Origin: Mycolicibacterium baixiangningiae
GTDB lineage: Bacteria; Actinomycetota; Actinomycetes; Mycobacteriales; Mycobacteriaceae
DNA: 64,000 nucleotides
Reading direction: 5' to 3'
NCBI RefSeq assembly: GCF_016313185.1
Contig: NZ_CP066218.1
Span: forward strand, 2,294,001-2,358,000
Position numbers and translations under genes: made by a program. The notes below the pieces were generated by a model. It ran no database searches. It was not told the origin of the DNA and saw only the letters and a program-made list of their open reading frames with translations. Below, piece by piece: positions 1 through 9,129 of this stretch (positions within the stretch are counted from its first letter, which is position 1; each line of letters opens with the position of its first letter).

Positions 1-255
1 CGCCAGCATCTGGCGCCGGTCTTCTTCGGACATCTCGTAGAACGCCCACACCCCCCACGCCGCGGGACGGACGTAGAGCGTCACCTCCTGGCGCTGCCCG
101 CCGAACAGGGCCGGGACGGGCACGACCCGGTCCAGCGTCGCGGCGCTCGACATCTCCTCGGCCAGCTTCGTCCGGTCGGCCGACTCGGCCAGCTCGTAGA
201 TCAGCGACTGACCGAGCTTGCTGGGCGGTCCTTGCATCGCCAGGAACCACGCCAT
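1..255 (-). CDS. hypothetical protein, 3' part cut off by window edge
   Basis: The frame is open from an ATG at 255 to the window start, giving 85 N-terminal residues beginning MAWFLAMQGPPSKLGQ. A good ribosome binding site (AGAAGGAG) lies about 5 bases upstream on the minus strand, so the start is well supported. There is no signal peptide or membrane segment. The visible part is a small soluble alpha/beta-looking domain with VRPAAWGVWAFYEM and acidic, arginine-rich ends. I do not recognise the family. Expression is divergent from the lipoprotein gene at 335. The rest of the gene lies outside the window. Confidence 0.75.
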   Translation of the reverse strand, partial: MAWFLAMQGPPSKLGQSLIYELAESADRTKLAEEMSSAATLDRVVPVPALFGGQRQEVTLYVRPAAWGVWAFYEMSEEDRRQMLA

Positions 256-334
256 CTGTACTCCTTCTATCGGGGGATATGCCGTGCGTCAGAGTAGGAG
301 ATCGCCCCACGATGGGGGTGCGTAGGCTCGACGC

Positions 335-823
335 ATGCGGCTGGTCCTGGCAGTACTCATGTCCGCAGGTCTGCTCACGGCGGGGTGCGGCTGGAGTCCG
401 CCCGGTGCCGCGCCACCCAAACCCGACACCTGCACACCGGCCGACGGGCCGACCCCGGACACCGTGCAGCGCGAGATCACTGGTACTCCACCGGCTGCGC
501 CGGGTGCGACGTGGACCGAGGTGGCCAACGGCCACACCACCGACTGCCGGCTGTACTGGGTGCAGATCGGCCCGACGGCCCCGCAGCCCGACAGCCCGCA
601 ACAGGTGCTCTTCTTCTCCGGCAACACGCCGCTGGGGCCCGCCACACCCGAGCCGCGGCCCTACATCTCGGTGCTATCGGGAGGCGAAGACACCGTCCAG
701 GTGCAGTACCAGTGGCGGGAGGGCGACGAGGCGCCTTGCTGCCCAACGGGTATCGGCACCGTGCGCTTCCGGATCGGGCAGGACGGCAAGCTCGAGGCCG
801 TCGACCCGATTCCGAACAGTTAG
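335..823 (+). CDS. LppP/LprE-type lipoprotein
   Basis: 162-residue secreted lipoprotein. A short N-terminal signal (RLVLAVLMSAGLL) ends in a lipobox (TAGC, lipidated Cys18), followed by a Pro-rich linker. The C-terminal half holds VQVQYQWREGDEAPCCPTG and TVRFRIGQDGKLEAVDPIP, which resembles the conserved end of the mycobacterial LppP/LprE family, whose biochemical function is unknown. The Cys-Cys pair probably forms a disulfide outside the cell. Its TAG stop (821-823) overlaps the TAA stop of the convergent acyl-CoA oxidase gene (820-822), so there is no intergenic terminator. The family assignment is from remembered pattern, not a search. Confidence 0.75.
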   Translation: MRLVLAVLMSAGLLTAGCGWSPPGAAPPKPDTCTPADGPTPDTVQREITGTPPAAPGATWTEVANGHTTDCRLYWVQIGPTAPQPDSPQQVLFFSGNTPLGPATPEPRPYISVLSGGEDTVQVQYQWREGDEAPCCPTGIGTVRFRIGQDGKLEAVDPIPNS

Positions 824-2757
824 GCCGGCTCCGGCGACAACAGCTCCTTGGGATCCATCATCGCGGCGTAGCGCAGTTGCTCGGGCACGCCGAAGCCGTC
901 CACCAGCAGCTCCGCGTGGGGCCGCAGCGCGCGGCACCGCTCGTTGATGCCGCGGGTGACCGCCTTGGCGCGCTCGGTGGACAGGAAGCGGTGCTCGATG
1001 AACCAGGCCTTGTCGTCTTCGATCACCGACAGGGCGAATAGATCGCAGACCATGCCGAGGATGCGCCGAGCCTCCTCGTCCGGGGACGCGTCGATGCCGG
1101 CGACGAACGCTTCGAGGACGATCCGGTCGATGTGGGCCTGCGCGGTGTGCATCACGTGGTCCTGCACGGAGTTGAACGCGTCGAACGCCGACATCTCCTT
1201 GGACTTGCTCTGCAACCGGCGCGCCACCGAGGACAGTAGGTACTCCTCGCGGTCCTCGAACATCTGCACCTGGGTGCCGCGGTTGAACAGGCTGCCCTCT
1301 TCCTCGTTGTCCTGGCGGGTGTCGAGGATGGTCTGCATGATCGTCTCGGCCGCAGTGCGTTTCATCACGCGGGTACCGACGGTGTTGGCCGCGAAGCGCA
1401 CCCACTCCACAGGGCTCATACCCTTGACATCGTCGGCGTAGGCGGTCAGCAGTTCCTTGGCGACCAGCTGGGTGAGCACATGGTTGTCGCCTTCGAACGT
1501 GGTGAAAACGTCGATGTCACCGCGCAGGCCGATCAGCCGGTTCTCGGCGAGATACCCAGCGCCGCCGCAGGCTTCGCGCGCCTCCTGGATCGCGCGGCTG
1601 GCGTGCCAGGTGTTGGCCGCCTTCAAGCCGGCGGCACGCGCCTCGAGTTCGCGCTGCTCCTCGGCGTCCGGGCTGTCCGAGCTCTGCAGTTCATGGCATT
1701 TGGCGACGAGCTCGTTCTGTGCGAACTGCAGCGCATACGAGCGGGCGATCAGCGGCAGCAGCCTGCGCTGGTGCACCAGGTAGTCCATGATCAACACCTC
1801 GTCGCCGCCGGGTGCGGAGAACTGCTTGCGCTGCAAGGCATACCGGGTGGCGATGTCGAGGGCGACGCGGGCGGCGGCGGCGCCGCTACCGCCGACGGTG
1901 ACCCGGCCGCGGATCAGGGTGCCGAGCATCGTGAAGAACCGCCGGTTGGGGTTCTCGATGGGTGAGGTGTAGGTGCCGTCCTCGCTGACGTCGCCGTAGC
2001 GGTTCAGCAGGTTCTCCCGCGGGACGCGCACGTCGTCGAACACGATGCGGCCGTTGTCGACACCGGGCAGACCGCCCTTGTAGTCGCAGTCAGAGGTGGT
2101 CACGCCGGGCAGGTCGTTACCGTCTTCGTCGCGGATCGGCACCAGGAGGCAGTGCACACCGTGGTGCACGGGCTCACCGTCGACGTGGGTGATCAGCTGC
2201 GCGAAAACCGATGCCATCCGGGCTGTTTGGGCCGCGCCGCCGATGTAGTCCTTACGCGCGGTGGGGGTGGGGGAGTTGACCACGAATTCCTGGGTCTGGG
2301 GGTCATAAGTCGCGGTTGTCTCGATGGACTGCACGTCACTGCCGTGGCCGGTCTCGGTCATCGCGAAACAGCCGAGCAGTTCGCAGTCGATGATCTTGCG
2401 AACGTACTGCTGGTGATGGCGCTCGGTGCCCAGGTTCTCCACTGCGCCACCGAACAGGCCCCACTGCACGCCCGCCTTGACCATCAGCGACAGATCGCTC
2501 ATCGCGAGCATCTCGATCTGGGTGATCGCGGCGCCGACGTTGCCGTTGCCCCCGTGCTCCTTGGCGAAGCCGTCCTCGGCCGCCCCGGCAGCGGCCATGA
2601 TCCGCAGTTGCTCGTTCACTTTGGTCCGGGCGATGACGGTGTTCGGCGTGTAGTGCGGTTTGAAGACCTCGTGGGAGAGCTTGTCCCGCATGGCGTTCTT
2701 CACGTCGCGCCAGCGGCCGTCGAGGGCGTTACGCAGATGCTCCGCAGTGGTGGTCAT
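820..2757 (-). CDS. acyl-CoA oxidase/dehydrogenase family flavoprotein
   Basis: 645-residue FAD enzyme expected to introduce the 2,3 double bond in acyl-CoA (beta-oxidation). The flavin/substrate loop FAMTETGHGSDV lies near residue 131. A four-helix C-terminal domain contains ALQRKQF, CGGAGYLAENR and TFEGDNHVLTQL, the pattern of peroxisomal acyl-CoA oxidases (ACOX) rather than short FadE proteins. The length of about 650 also fits ACOX-like mycobacterial proteins. I chose the ATG at 2757 (MTTTAEHLRN) over in-frame starts 26 codons upstream, because the extra residues look non-coding and run toward the promoter of the divergent gene. Whether it acts as oxidase or dehydrogenase cannot be told from sequence alone. 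Confidence 0.88.
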   Translation of the reverse strand: MTTTAEHLRNALDGRWRDVKNAMRDKLSHEVFKPHYTPNTVIARTKVNEQLRIMAAAGAAEDGFAKEHGGNGNVGAAITQIEMLAMSDLSLMVKAGVQWGLFGGAVENLGTERHHQQYVRKIIDCELLGCFAMTETGHGSDVQSIETTATYDPQTQEFVVNSPTPTARKDYIGGAAQTARMASVFAQLITHVDGEPVHHGVHCLLVPIRDEDGNDLPGVTTSDCDYKGGLPGVDNGRIVFDDVRVPRENLLNRYGDVSEDGTYTSPIENPNRRFFTMLGTLIRGRVTVGGSGAAAARVALDIATRYALQRKQFSAPGGDEVLIMDYLVHQRRLLPLIARSYALQFAQNELVAKCHELQSSDSPDAEEQRELEARAAGLKAANTWHASRAIQEAREACGGAGYLAENRLIGLRGDIDVFTTFEGDNHVLTQLVAKELLTAYADDVKGMSPVEWVRFAANTVGTRVMKRTAAETIMQTILDTRQDNEEEGSLFNRGTQVQMFEDREEYLLSSVARRLQSKSKEMSAFDAFNSVQDHVMHTAQAHIDRIVLEAFVAGIDASPDEEARRILGMVCDLFALSVIEDDKAWFIEHRFLSTERAKAVTRGINERCRALRPHAELLVDGFGVPEQLRYAAMMDPKELLSPEPA

Positions 2758-2857
2758 ACCTGACGGTAACCCGCTGTCCATTGCGCGAAACTGTGATGTG
2801 CCGAACCCAGGTCGACCTATGTTGTCCGCGCCCATTTCGGGAGCGTTGAATCGGAGG

Positions 2858-3592
2858 ATGGCAGACAGCGAGCCCCCGGCCGGCGCGCGGGCATGGCGGC
2901 CGCACGAGATCGATCACCGGCACGGCGACGTCAGTGGCGGCTGGCTGCGGGCCGCGACGTTCGGGGCGATGGACGGGCTGGTCTCGAACACCGCGCTGAT
3001 CGCCGGGATCGGGGCGGCGGCGGACGCGCACGCGGTGATCGTCGGTGGATTCGCGGGATTGGTGGCCGGGGCGTTCTCGATGGCGCTCGGGGAGTACACC
3101 TCGGTGCGCACCGCGAACGAGCAGATCGAGTCCGAGGTGCTCGTCGAGCGGCGCGCGTTCCGGAGGCATCCGCAGGCCGAGAAGGCCGAACTGGTCGACA
3201 TGCTGGTCGACATGGGCATGACGCGCCCGACCGCCACACAGGCCACCGAGGAGATCCACCGTGACGAGAACCGCGCGGTGAACTTCCACCTCGTACAGGA
3301 GATCGGCGTCGACCCCCGGGAGAAGCCGTCGCCCTACGTGGCGGCGATCTCGTCGTTCCTGATGTTCGCGCTCGGCGCCCTGACCCCGCTGATCCCGTTC
3401 CTCTTCGGGCTGGAATCGCTGTGGTTGGGTCTGGCGTGCGGGGGCCTCGGATTGATGGTGGCCGGTGGGGTCGCGTCGCGGTTCACCCGCAAACCGCTGT
3501 GGTTCGCCTCGGCGCGCCAGTTGGTGCTCGGTGCGGTGGCGATCGCCGCCACCTACCTGGTGGGAACGCTGGTCGGCACCGTCGTCACCTGA
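2858..3592 (+). CDS. VIT1/CCC1-family membrane protein (iron/manganese transporter-like)
   Basis: 244-residue integral membrane protein of the VIT1/CCC1 family, which moves Fe2+ or Mn2+. The first membrane segment holds the family signature (DGLVSNTALIAGIGAA, GAFSMALGEYTSVR). A cytoplasmic metal-binding stretch rich in Glu follows (RRHPQAEKAELVDML, ATEEIHRDENRAV). Three more membrane segments then run from SSFLMFALGALTPLIPF to the C-terminus. The ATG at 2858 gives the canonical N-terminus; GGAGG lies immediately before it, tighter than usual spacing. It is divergent from the acyl-CoA oxidase gene with about 100 bases between starts. Metal specificity is inferred from the family only. Confidence 0.88.
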   Translation: MADSEPPAGARAWRPHEIDHRHGDVSGGWLRAATFGAMDGLVSNTALIAGIGAAADAHAVIVGGFAGLVAGAFSMALGEYTSVRTANEQIESEVLVERRAFRRHPQAEKAELVDMLVDMGMTRPTATQATEEIHRDENRAVNFHLVQEIGVDPREKPSPYVAAISSFLMFALGALTPLIPFLFGLESLWLGLACGGLGLMVAGGVASRFTRKPLWFASARQLVLGAVAIAATYLVGTLVGTVVT

Positions 3593-3593
3593 G

Positions 3594-3780
3594 GGCGGGC
3601 GCGTCGGCGGAGTATCTCTTTGGCCTGTCCGGCGTCACCGCATACTGCGATCGCCCAGAGCATTTCATCGGTGACATGATCGGCGATGATGCCGTCGGCT
3701 GCCGCGCCCGCCGTGCCGAGCAAGACTCGGTTGAACGCCCCGATCAGGATCGGCAAATCGAGCCCGCCCAGCCACGGTGG
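3594..3780 (-). pseudogene. remnant of a luciferase-like (LLM class) oxidoreductase
   Basis: On the minus strand the reading frame encodes LPILIGAFNRVLLGTAG followed by AADGIIADHVTDEML and a Gly-Asp-Ala-Gly stretch. This resembles the conserved C-terminal section of F420-dependent LLM oxidoreductases (Pro-Ile-x-Ile-Gly-Ala, Ala-Gly-x-x-Ala-Asp-Gly). There is no plausible start, the piece is only about 60 codons, and its 3' end runs into the VIT gene. I interpret it as a gene scar between two intact core genes. It could also be chance similarity. Confidence 0.35.
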
Positions 3781-3814
3781 CCGACCTCGAGGTCGACAAG
3801 GCGGTCATGGCAGA

Positions 3815-3855
3815 GCTGTCATGAAGCGGCTGTCATGAAGTGGCTGTCATGACAG
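3815..3855. repeat. three 14-bp tandem copies of GCTGTCATGAAG, last forming a palindrome
   Basis: GCTGTCATGA begins at 3815, 3829 and 3843 (period 14). The last copy forms the perfect palindrome CTGTCATGACAG (3844-3855). The stop codon of the TetR gene (TGA, complement of 3847-3849) lies inside the third copy, so the array looks like duplications of the gene's 3' end. Confidence 0.7.
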
Positions 3856-4461
3856 CGACGTTGCGGTGAAGGTGGTGATCAGCCGGGTCAGTGCGTCGAT
3901 GAAGTCCTCACGGGCGATCGACGGCCGGTCGAGCACATAGCGAATCGTGATCTGCTGCAACGCCTGAACCGCCATCCAGACCATCGCCGGGCGGTGCGCG
4001 TTCCCGGCGTCCTGGGTGATCCCGGCGAGATAACCTGACGCCAGGTCGTTGGCGCGCCGCTCGATCGTCTTGATCTCGGTGGAGCCACCCAGTCGTGGCA
4101 TCTGCTCGACGAGCACGCGCACCAGTTCGCGGTTGCGTTCGGTTGCGTCGAGGACCGCGGCTACCACATGCCGGACCTGATCGGTACCGTAACCGCGGTC
4201 GACATCCTCGAACGCCTCGACGAGTTCGGCGCCGATCTGCTCGATCATCCGCTCGACGGTGGCGGCCACGATCGTGTCCTTGTTCGCGAAGTACTGGTAC
4301 AGGCTGCCCGGGCTGATGCCGGCTTCCGCCGCGATCCGATGGGTGGAGGCACCGTCATAGCCGGACACGACGAGAATACGAGCGGCTGCGTCCAGAATGC
4401 GCTCGACCATCTGCCGTGATCGCCTTTGCCGCGGGATCTTACGTGGTGGTTGCTGTGACAC
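3847..4461 (-). CDS. TetR-family transcriptional regulator
   Basis: 204-residue TetR-type repressor. Basic N-terminus (PRQRRSRQMVERILDAAARI), then a classic helix-turn-helix (HRIAAEAGISPGSLYQYF, about residues 42-60) and an all-helical ligand-binding domain. It is transcribed divergently from the DUF2236 enzyme at 4530, and the 68-base gap contains a GCGACT-N4-AGTCGC dyad. It therefore probably represses that enzyme and itself. The inducer is unknown. Confidence 0.9.
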   Translation of the reverse strand: MSQQPPRKIPRQRRSRQMVERILDAAARILVVSGYDGASTHRIAAEAGISPGSLYQYFANKDTIVAATVERMIEQIGAELVEAFEDVDRGYGTDQVRHVVAAVLDATERNRELVRVLVEQMPRLGGSTEIKTIERRANDLASGYLAGITQDAGNAHRPAMVWMAVQALQQITIRYVLDRPSIAREDFIDALTRLITTFTATSLS

Positions 4462-4498
4462 TGCGACCTCCGATGCCGGCGAGAAACACGACTATTAA

Positions 4499-4514
4499 GC
4501 GACTGAGTAGTCGC
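4499..4514. promoter_or_regulatory. candidate TetR operator between divergent genes
   Basis: GCGACT-GAGT-AGTCGC is a perfect 6-bp inverted repeat with a 4-base spacer, 16 bp in all. This is the usual size of a TetR operator, and it lies midway between the starts of the TetR gene (4461) and the DUF2236 gene (4530). A partly overlapping CGACTA/TAGTCG pair extends it to the left. Confidence 0.5.
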
Positions 4515-4529
4515 ATTATCGTCCATTTC

Positions 4530-5480
4530 ATGGTGACGATAGCCAATCGGGAGCAGCTCACGGTCTCGGACCGGGTGATGGACACGATGTTCGAGCCGAT
4601 CCGCCGGCAGTTCTTCAAGAACGTGCAGTTCGCCGAACCCGCCGGCGACCCCGGCTGGTTCGGACCCGGCAGTGCGGTCTGGTACGTCCACTCCCACCTG
4701 CCGACGTTTCAGATCGGGCTGTCCGCGGCGGCGATGATGGAGACGCTGCATCCCACCATGGCCTGGATGGGTTACGAGCACACCCGCGCGATCGAGCGAA
4801 GGAACGGCGTGCCGACCGGCAACTTCGACGACAAGGGGATGTCATCGCGCACGGGGCATTCCGTCGCATTCTTCCTCGGGGTGACGATGGGCCCCACGGC
4901 GGTCGCCGAGCAGGTCTGCCGCACCGTCGTTGCCATGCACGACAAGATCGAGGGTGTCCGACCCGACGGCCACGCCTACCGCGCCAGCGATCCGGAACTG
5001 CTGACGTGGAACTACGCCACGCAGGCGTGGGGATTGGCCGCCGCGCACACCGCGTGGCATCCCCGCCCACTACGGGGTGAGCGGCTCGAACAGTTCTTCA
5101 GGGAGTACGCCACCATGGGGGAGGCGCTCGGCGCGGTCGACCCGCCGCGAACGCAGGCGGGCGTGATGCAACTGCTCGAGGATTGGGCGCCCTACATGGG
5201 CGTCACCATTCCCACCGTGCGGTACCTGAACCCGTTGGCGCCGTGGCGGTATCCGGTCTACCAGCGGCCGTTGTACGCGCTCGTGTCCTGGGCGGTGCAG
5301 GATCTGCACCCGCAGTGGGCCAAACAGCTGATGAACACCCCGCAGTACACACCGGCCGGCCGGGCGGCCCGCCGGAGGGCGATGAAGGCGCTGCTCAACA
5401 GCATGGGCACCGGCCAGATTCGTGAGGTTCGGCAGGCGTGGGCGCGGACGGCCGGAAAACCTGCCGCAGTAGCGGTCTGA
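4530..5480 (+). CDS. DUF2236 (MpaB-like) oxygenase family protein
   Basis: 316-residue protein of the DUF2236 family, common in mycobacteria in many paralogs and related to latex-clearing/MpaB-type haem oxygenases. The usual order is visible: VWYVHSHLPTFQIGLSAA near the N-terminus, GHSVAFFLGVTMGPTAVAEQVCR, HDKIEGVRPDGHAYRASDPELLTWNYATQAWG (quoted in parts elsewhere as the family core) and AVQDLHPQW. ATG 4530 was chosen because upstream codons in frame would run through the putative operator. Divergent from the TetR gene, which is the probable regulator. The substrate is unknown. Confidence 0.8.
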   Translation: MVTIANREQLTVSDRVMDTMFEPIRRQFFKNVQFAEPAGDPGWFGPGSAVWYVHSHLPTFQIGLSAAAMMETLHPTMAWMGYEHTRAIERRNGVPTGNFDDKGMSSRTGHSVAFFLGVTMGPTAVAEQVCRTVVAMHDKIEGVRPDGHAYRASDPELLTWNYATQAWGLAAAHTAWHPRPLRGERLEQFFREYATMGEALGAVDPPRTQAGVMQLLEDWAPYMGVTIPTVRYLNPLAPWRYPVYQRPLYALVSWAVQDLHPQWAKQLMNTPQYTPAGRAARRRAMKALLNSMGTGQIREVRQAWARTAGKPAAVAV

Positions 5481-5655
5481 TACTGCTGCCGGACGGGCGA
5501 ATCGTTCGCAGGGGGAAGTACCGGTAACCGCTTGCCGTTTCAACAGCATGGCGCCTGGCTGGCAAACTCTCACCGTGCTTTCGTATTTGCTGCTCGGCGG
5601 CGTGTGCTCCGGCAAAACGCCTCTTCGCGAGCGATATCTGCCTCTTTGGTCCGCG

Positions 5656-6123
5656 TCAGCTGTCGGGTTGAGCGAGCAACCGCTTGATGACGTCGACGGC
5701 GGCGGCGAGCGTCTCTCGGTCTTCGGGCGAGAGCTGCTCCAGCCGCGGGTTGATCGCGGCGGCGCGGTCGATTCGGGCCTGGGCCAGCACCGTTCTGCCC
5801 TTGTCGGTGATGCGGATGAGGACGGCCCGAGCATCGATCGGATCGGTGGTCCGCGTGACCAGTCCGGCGTCTTCGAGACGGCGCACCTGGGTGGTCATCG
5901 TGGGCTGTGAACAATGGTCGAGGGCGGCGAGGTCGGAGATGCGGGCCTCACCCTGGTCCTCGATCGTCGACAGCAGCCGGGCTTGCGCCCAGGGCAGCGG
6001 CAGCCGCGTGCGCTGGGTGGCCAACCGGTTGAGCCGGGCGACGACGGCGAGCAGGTCGCCGCCGAGATGCTCGTCGACGGCCGCAGTGGAGTCCTGAGGC
6101 GCGGGAGGGGACATGGGGTCCAT
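5656..6123 (-). CDS. MarR-family regulator (Rv2327-like)
   Basis: 155-residue MarR-type winged-helix protein. DNA-recognition region: ISDLAALDHCSQPTMTTQ then VRRLEDAGLVTRTTDP, followed by the wing ARAVLIRITDKG. It is divergent from the ECF-type ABC transporter genes at 6205 and 8250. The same neighbourhood exists in M. tuberculosis (Rv2327 beside Rv2326c-Rv2325c), which supports orthology. A 19-bp perfect dyad sits directly at its start, so autorepression and control of the transporter are likely. An alternative start is the ATG at 6114, three codons downstream. Confidence 0.88.
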   Translation of the reverse strand: MDPMSPPAPQDSTAAVDEHLGGDLLAVVARLNRLATQRTRLPLPWAQARLLSTIEDQGEARISDLAALDHCSQPTMTTQVRRLEDAGLVTRTTDPIDARAVLIRITDKGRTVLAQARIDRAAAINPRLEQLSPEDRETLAAAVDVIKRLLAQPDS

Positions 6124-6125
6124 AA

Positions 6126-6144
6126 TACATAGGGACGCTATGTA
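6126..6144. promoter_or_regulatory. candidate MarR operator TACATAG-N5-CTATGTA
   Basis: A perfect 7-bp inverted repeat with a 5-base spacer lies between the MarR start (6123) and the ABC transporter start (6205). Its size and position fit a MarR dimer site repressing both divergent promoters. Confidence 0.6.
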
Positions 6145-6204
6145 GTCGAGCGCTTGCCGCAGCGGGCGCGTAAACCCCTCGGAGTCGACTGGCAGAATCG
6201 GGTG

Positions 6205-8253
6205 ATGACCGCAACCCGGACGCCGAGCCAGCCTCGACGCGCCGGATCGCTGCAACCCGGGGAACTCGCGCAGGCCTCGGTGATGGCCGCTTTGTGCGCG
6301 GCCACCGCGATCATCGCCGTCGTCGTACCGTTCGCTGCCGCATTGTCGCTGCTGGGGACCGTCCCGATGGGGCTGCTGGCTTACCGCTACCGCCTGCGCG
6401 TGCTGGTCGCCGCCACGGTTGCCGGCGCGACGATCGCGTTCCTCATCGCCGGGATGGGCGGCATGATGTCGGTGATCGACTGCGCCTACATCGGCGGCCT
6501 CACCGGCATCGTCAAACGGCGCGGCCGCGGCACGCCCACCGTATTCGTCGCCGCGCTGATCGCCGGAACCGCGTTCGGCGCGGCGGCCGTCGTCGCGCTG
6601 ACGGTGCTCTCGCGGCTGCGCAACCTGATCTTCGATTCGCTGACCGCCAACATCAACGGCGTCGCCGCGGTCCTGTCGCGCATCCCCGGCATGGAGCACA
6701 TGGCCGGCCAGCTCAAACGCGATTTCGCGACGGCGCTGGAGTACTGGCCGCTGGTCATCGGCGGGTCCGGGATCCTCAGCATCACCATGGTGACGCTGAT
6801 CGGGTGGTGGGCACTGTCGCGGGTGCTGGGCCGGCTGGTGAGCATTCCCGACGTGCACAAACTCGAGGCCTCCGCCGAGAATGGCCCGGTCGCGCCGGTC
6901 CCGACCGAACTGCGCGACGTGCGGTTCCGCTACCCCGGCACCGAGCAGGACGCGCTCGGCCCGGTCTCACTGTCCGTCGAACCGGGCGAACACGTCGCGA
7001 TCACCGGCGCGAACGGTTCGGGCAAGACGACGTTGATGCTCGTGCTGGCCGGCCGTGAACCGACCGCGGGCACCGTCGAGCGGCCCGGCGCCGTGGGGCT
7101 GGGCCGGCTCGGTGGGACGGCAGTGGTCATGCAGCATCCGGAAAGCCAGGTGCTGGGCACCCGCGTCGCCGATGACGTCGTCTGGGGTCTGCCGCCGGGT
7201 ACGCAGACCGATGTGCCCACGCTGCTGTCGGAGGTGGGCCTCGACGGGATGGCCGAGCGTGACACCGGCGGGCTCTCGGGCGGTGAGCTCCAGCGGCTCG
7301 CCGTGGCGGCCGCACTGGCCCGCGAACCGGCGCTGCTCATCGCCGACGAGGTCACCAGCATGGTCGACCAGCAGGGCCGCGAGGGCGTGATCCAGGTGCT
7401 GTCCGGGCTCACGGGCCACCACGACATGTCGCTGGTGCACATCACGCACTACAACGACGAGGCCAACGTCGCCGACCGCACCATCAACCTCACCGGAAAC
7501 GGGGGGGCGGCCGACAACGCCGACATGGTCGAGACCGCCGAGGCGCCCACCGGCACCACGCCCGTCGCCGACACCAGCGGCGCACCGGTCCTCGAACTGG
7601 TCGGCGTCGGTCACGAATACGGCAGCGGCACGCCGTGGGCCAAGACCGCACTCCAGGACATCTCCTTCTCGGTGCCCGAAGGTGACGGCCTGCTGATCCA
7701 CGGGCTCAACGGCTCAGGGAAGTCGACACTGGCCTGGATCATGGCGGGGCTGACCGTGCCCACGACCGGTAGCTGCCTGCTCGACGGTGAACCCGTCTCC
7801 GATCAGGTCGGCGCTGTCGCGATCTCATTCCAGGCAGCCCGCCTGCAGCTGATGCGCAGCCACATCGACCGGGAGATCGCCTCGGTGGCGGGCTTCTCGC
7901 ACCACGACCACGACCGCGTCCTGCAGGCGCTCGCGACGGTCGGCCTGGACCCGACGATGGCCTCGCGGCGCATCGACCAGCTCAGCGGCGGCCAGATGCG
8001 CCGTGTCGTGCTGGCCGGTCTGCTGGCCCGGTCGCCGCGCGCGCTGATCCTCGACGAACCGCTGGCGGGGCTGGACGCGGCCAGTCAGCGCGGACTGCTG
8101 CGGCTGATCACCGATCTGCGGCGCAACGCCGGGCTCACGGTCGTCGTCATCTCCCACGACTTCTCCGGACTCGAAGAGCTGTGCCCGCGCACGCTGCATC
8201 TGCGCGACGGCGTGCTCGCCCCCGCCTCGGCCACCGCGGGCGGTGTGTCGTGA
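6205..8253 (+). CDS. ECF-type ABC transporter: membrane domain fused to two ATPase domains (Rv2326c-like)
   Basis: 682 residues. The first about 215 residues are a hydrophobic domain with several membrane segments ([38 protein letters not shown] and others), resembling a substrate-binding S component. Two nucleotide-binding domains follow: NBD1 with [19 protein letters not shown] and LLIADEV; NBD2 with [18 protein letters not shown] and [12 protein letters not shown]. With the EcfT-like gene that overlaps its stop by 4 bases, it forms a complete energy-coupling-factor importer. It corresponds in size and layout to M. tuberculosis Rv2326c. The substrate (vitamin or metal) is unknown. The start at ATG 6205 avoids upstream codons overlapping the promoter. 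Confidence 0.88.
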   Translation: MTATRTPSQPRRAGSLQPGELAQASVMAALCAATAIIAVVVPFAAALSLLGTVPMGLLAYRYRLRVLVAATVAGATIAFLIAGMGGMMSVIDCAYIGGLTGIVKRRGRGTPTVFVAALIAGTAFGAAAVVALTVLSRLRNLIFDSLTANINGVAAVLSRIPGMEHMAGQLKRDFATALEYWPLVIGGSGILSITMVTLIGWWALSRVLGRLVSIPDVHKLEASAENGPVAPVPTELRDVRFRYPGTEQDALGPVSLSVEPGEHVAITGANGSGKTTLMLVLAGREPTAGTVERPGAVGLGRLGGTAVVMQHPESQVLGTRVADDVVWGLPPGTQTDVPTLLSEVGLDGMAERDTGGLSGGELQRLAVAAALAREPALLIADEVTSMVDQQGREGVIQVLSGLTGHHDMSLVHITHYNDEANVADRTINLTGNGGAADNADMVETAEAPTGTTPVADTSGAPVLELVGVGHEYGSGTPWAKTALQDISFSVPEGDGLLIHGLNGSGKSTLAWIMAGLTVPTTGSCLLDGEPVSDQVGAVAISFQAARLQLMRSHIDREIASVAGFSHHDHDRVLQALATVGLDPTMASRRIDQLSGGQMRRVVLAGLLARSPRALILDEPLAGLDAASQRGLLRLITDLRRNAGLTVVVISHDFSGLEELCPRTLHLRDGVLAPASATAGGVS

Positions 8254-9092
8254 CCACCCCGACGCGCAAGCCGCGCCGGCCGGTGGTGCTGTTGCGTCCG
8301 GTCCCAGGACGCTCGGTCATCCACGATCTGTGGGCGGGCACCAAACTGATCGCGGTCGCCGCGATCGGGGTGCTGCTCACGTTCTATCCGGGCTGGGTGC
8401 CGATTGCGGGGGTCGCCGTGCTGGTGCTGGTGGCGGCGCGGCTGGCGCACATCCCGCGCGGTGCGCTCCCGTCGATCCCGGCCTGGCTGTGGGGCCTGTT
8501 GTTCCTGGGCGGGCTGACGGCCACCTTCGGCGGCGGGGATCCCATCGTGACGTTGGGCTCGGTGCAGGTCGGGCTCGGCGGGCTGTTCAACTTCCTGCGT
8601 ATCACCGCGCTGTCGGTCGTATTGCTCGGTCTCGGCGCGATGGTGTCGTGGACCACCAACGTCGCCGAGATCGCGCCCGCGGTCGCCAAGATGGGCCGCC
8701 CCCTGCGGGCGGTCCGGATCCCGATCGACGACTGGGCGGTGGCGATCGCGCTGGCGCTGCGGGCCTTCCCGATGCTCATCGACGAATTCGCGACGCTGTA
8801 CGCGGCGCGCCGGCTGCGCCCCAAACAGCACCTGTCCCGACGCAGGGACCGGCGCAGGCGGTGGCTGATCGAGATCGTCGACCTGCTCGCCGCGGCCGTG
8901 ACGGTGGCCTTGCGCCGCGCCGACGAGATGGGCGATGCGATCACCGCCCGCGGCGGCACCGGGCAGATCTCGGCGGCGCCGTCGGGCCCGAAGGCCCGGG
9001 ACTGGATCACCCTGGCCGTCATCGTCGTGGTGTGCGGCGCGGCGCTCGCGGTGGAACTGACTGTGCTGCCCACCAGTTCGGCGCCCACCTGA
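8250..9092 (+). CDS. ECF transporter T component (CbiQ/EcfT-like, Rv2325c-like)
   Basis: 280-residue integral membrane protein. GTG 8250 overlaps the TGA of the ATPase gene (GTGA), indicating translational coupling. Four to five membrane segments precede a cytoplasmic coupling helix region, [18 protein letters not shown], containing the Ala-Arg-Gly motif by which EcfT proteins contact the ATPases. It supplies the scaffold of the importer formed with the preceding gene. It is the counterpart of Rv2325c. Confidence 0.88.
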   Translation: MTTPTRKPRRPVVLLRPVPGRSVIHDLWAGTKLIAVAAIGVLLTFYPGWVPIAGVAVLVLVAARLAHIPRGALPSIPAWLWGLLFLGGLTATFGGGDPIVTLGSVQVGLGGLFNFLRITALSVVLLGLGAMVSWTTNVAEIAPAVAKMGRPLRAVRIPIDDWAVAIALALRAFPMLIDEFATLYAARRLRPKQHLSRRRDRRRRWLIEIVDLLAAAVTVALRRADEMGDAITARGGTGQISAAPSGPKARDWITLAVIVVVCGAALAVELTVLPTSSAPT

Positions 9093-9129
9093 TCGGTGCA
9101 CCCGCTCGACCGCCGCTACGGTGGATGCC

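Noticed and set aside
1457..2763. Several long plus-strand frames opposite the acyl-CoA oxidase gene
   Set aside because: They lack family motifs and mirror the real gene's codon bias; the minus-strand protein is clearly an ACOX-like enzyme.
3815..3855. CRISPR-like array
   Set aside because: Period of 14 bases with only 2-base spacers; it is a short tandem duplication, not repeat-spacer units. No Cas genes in the window.
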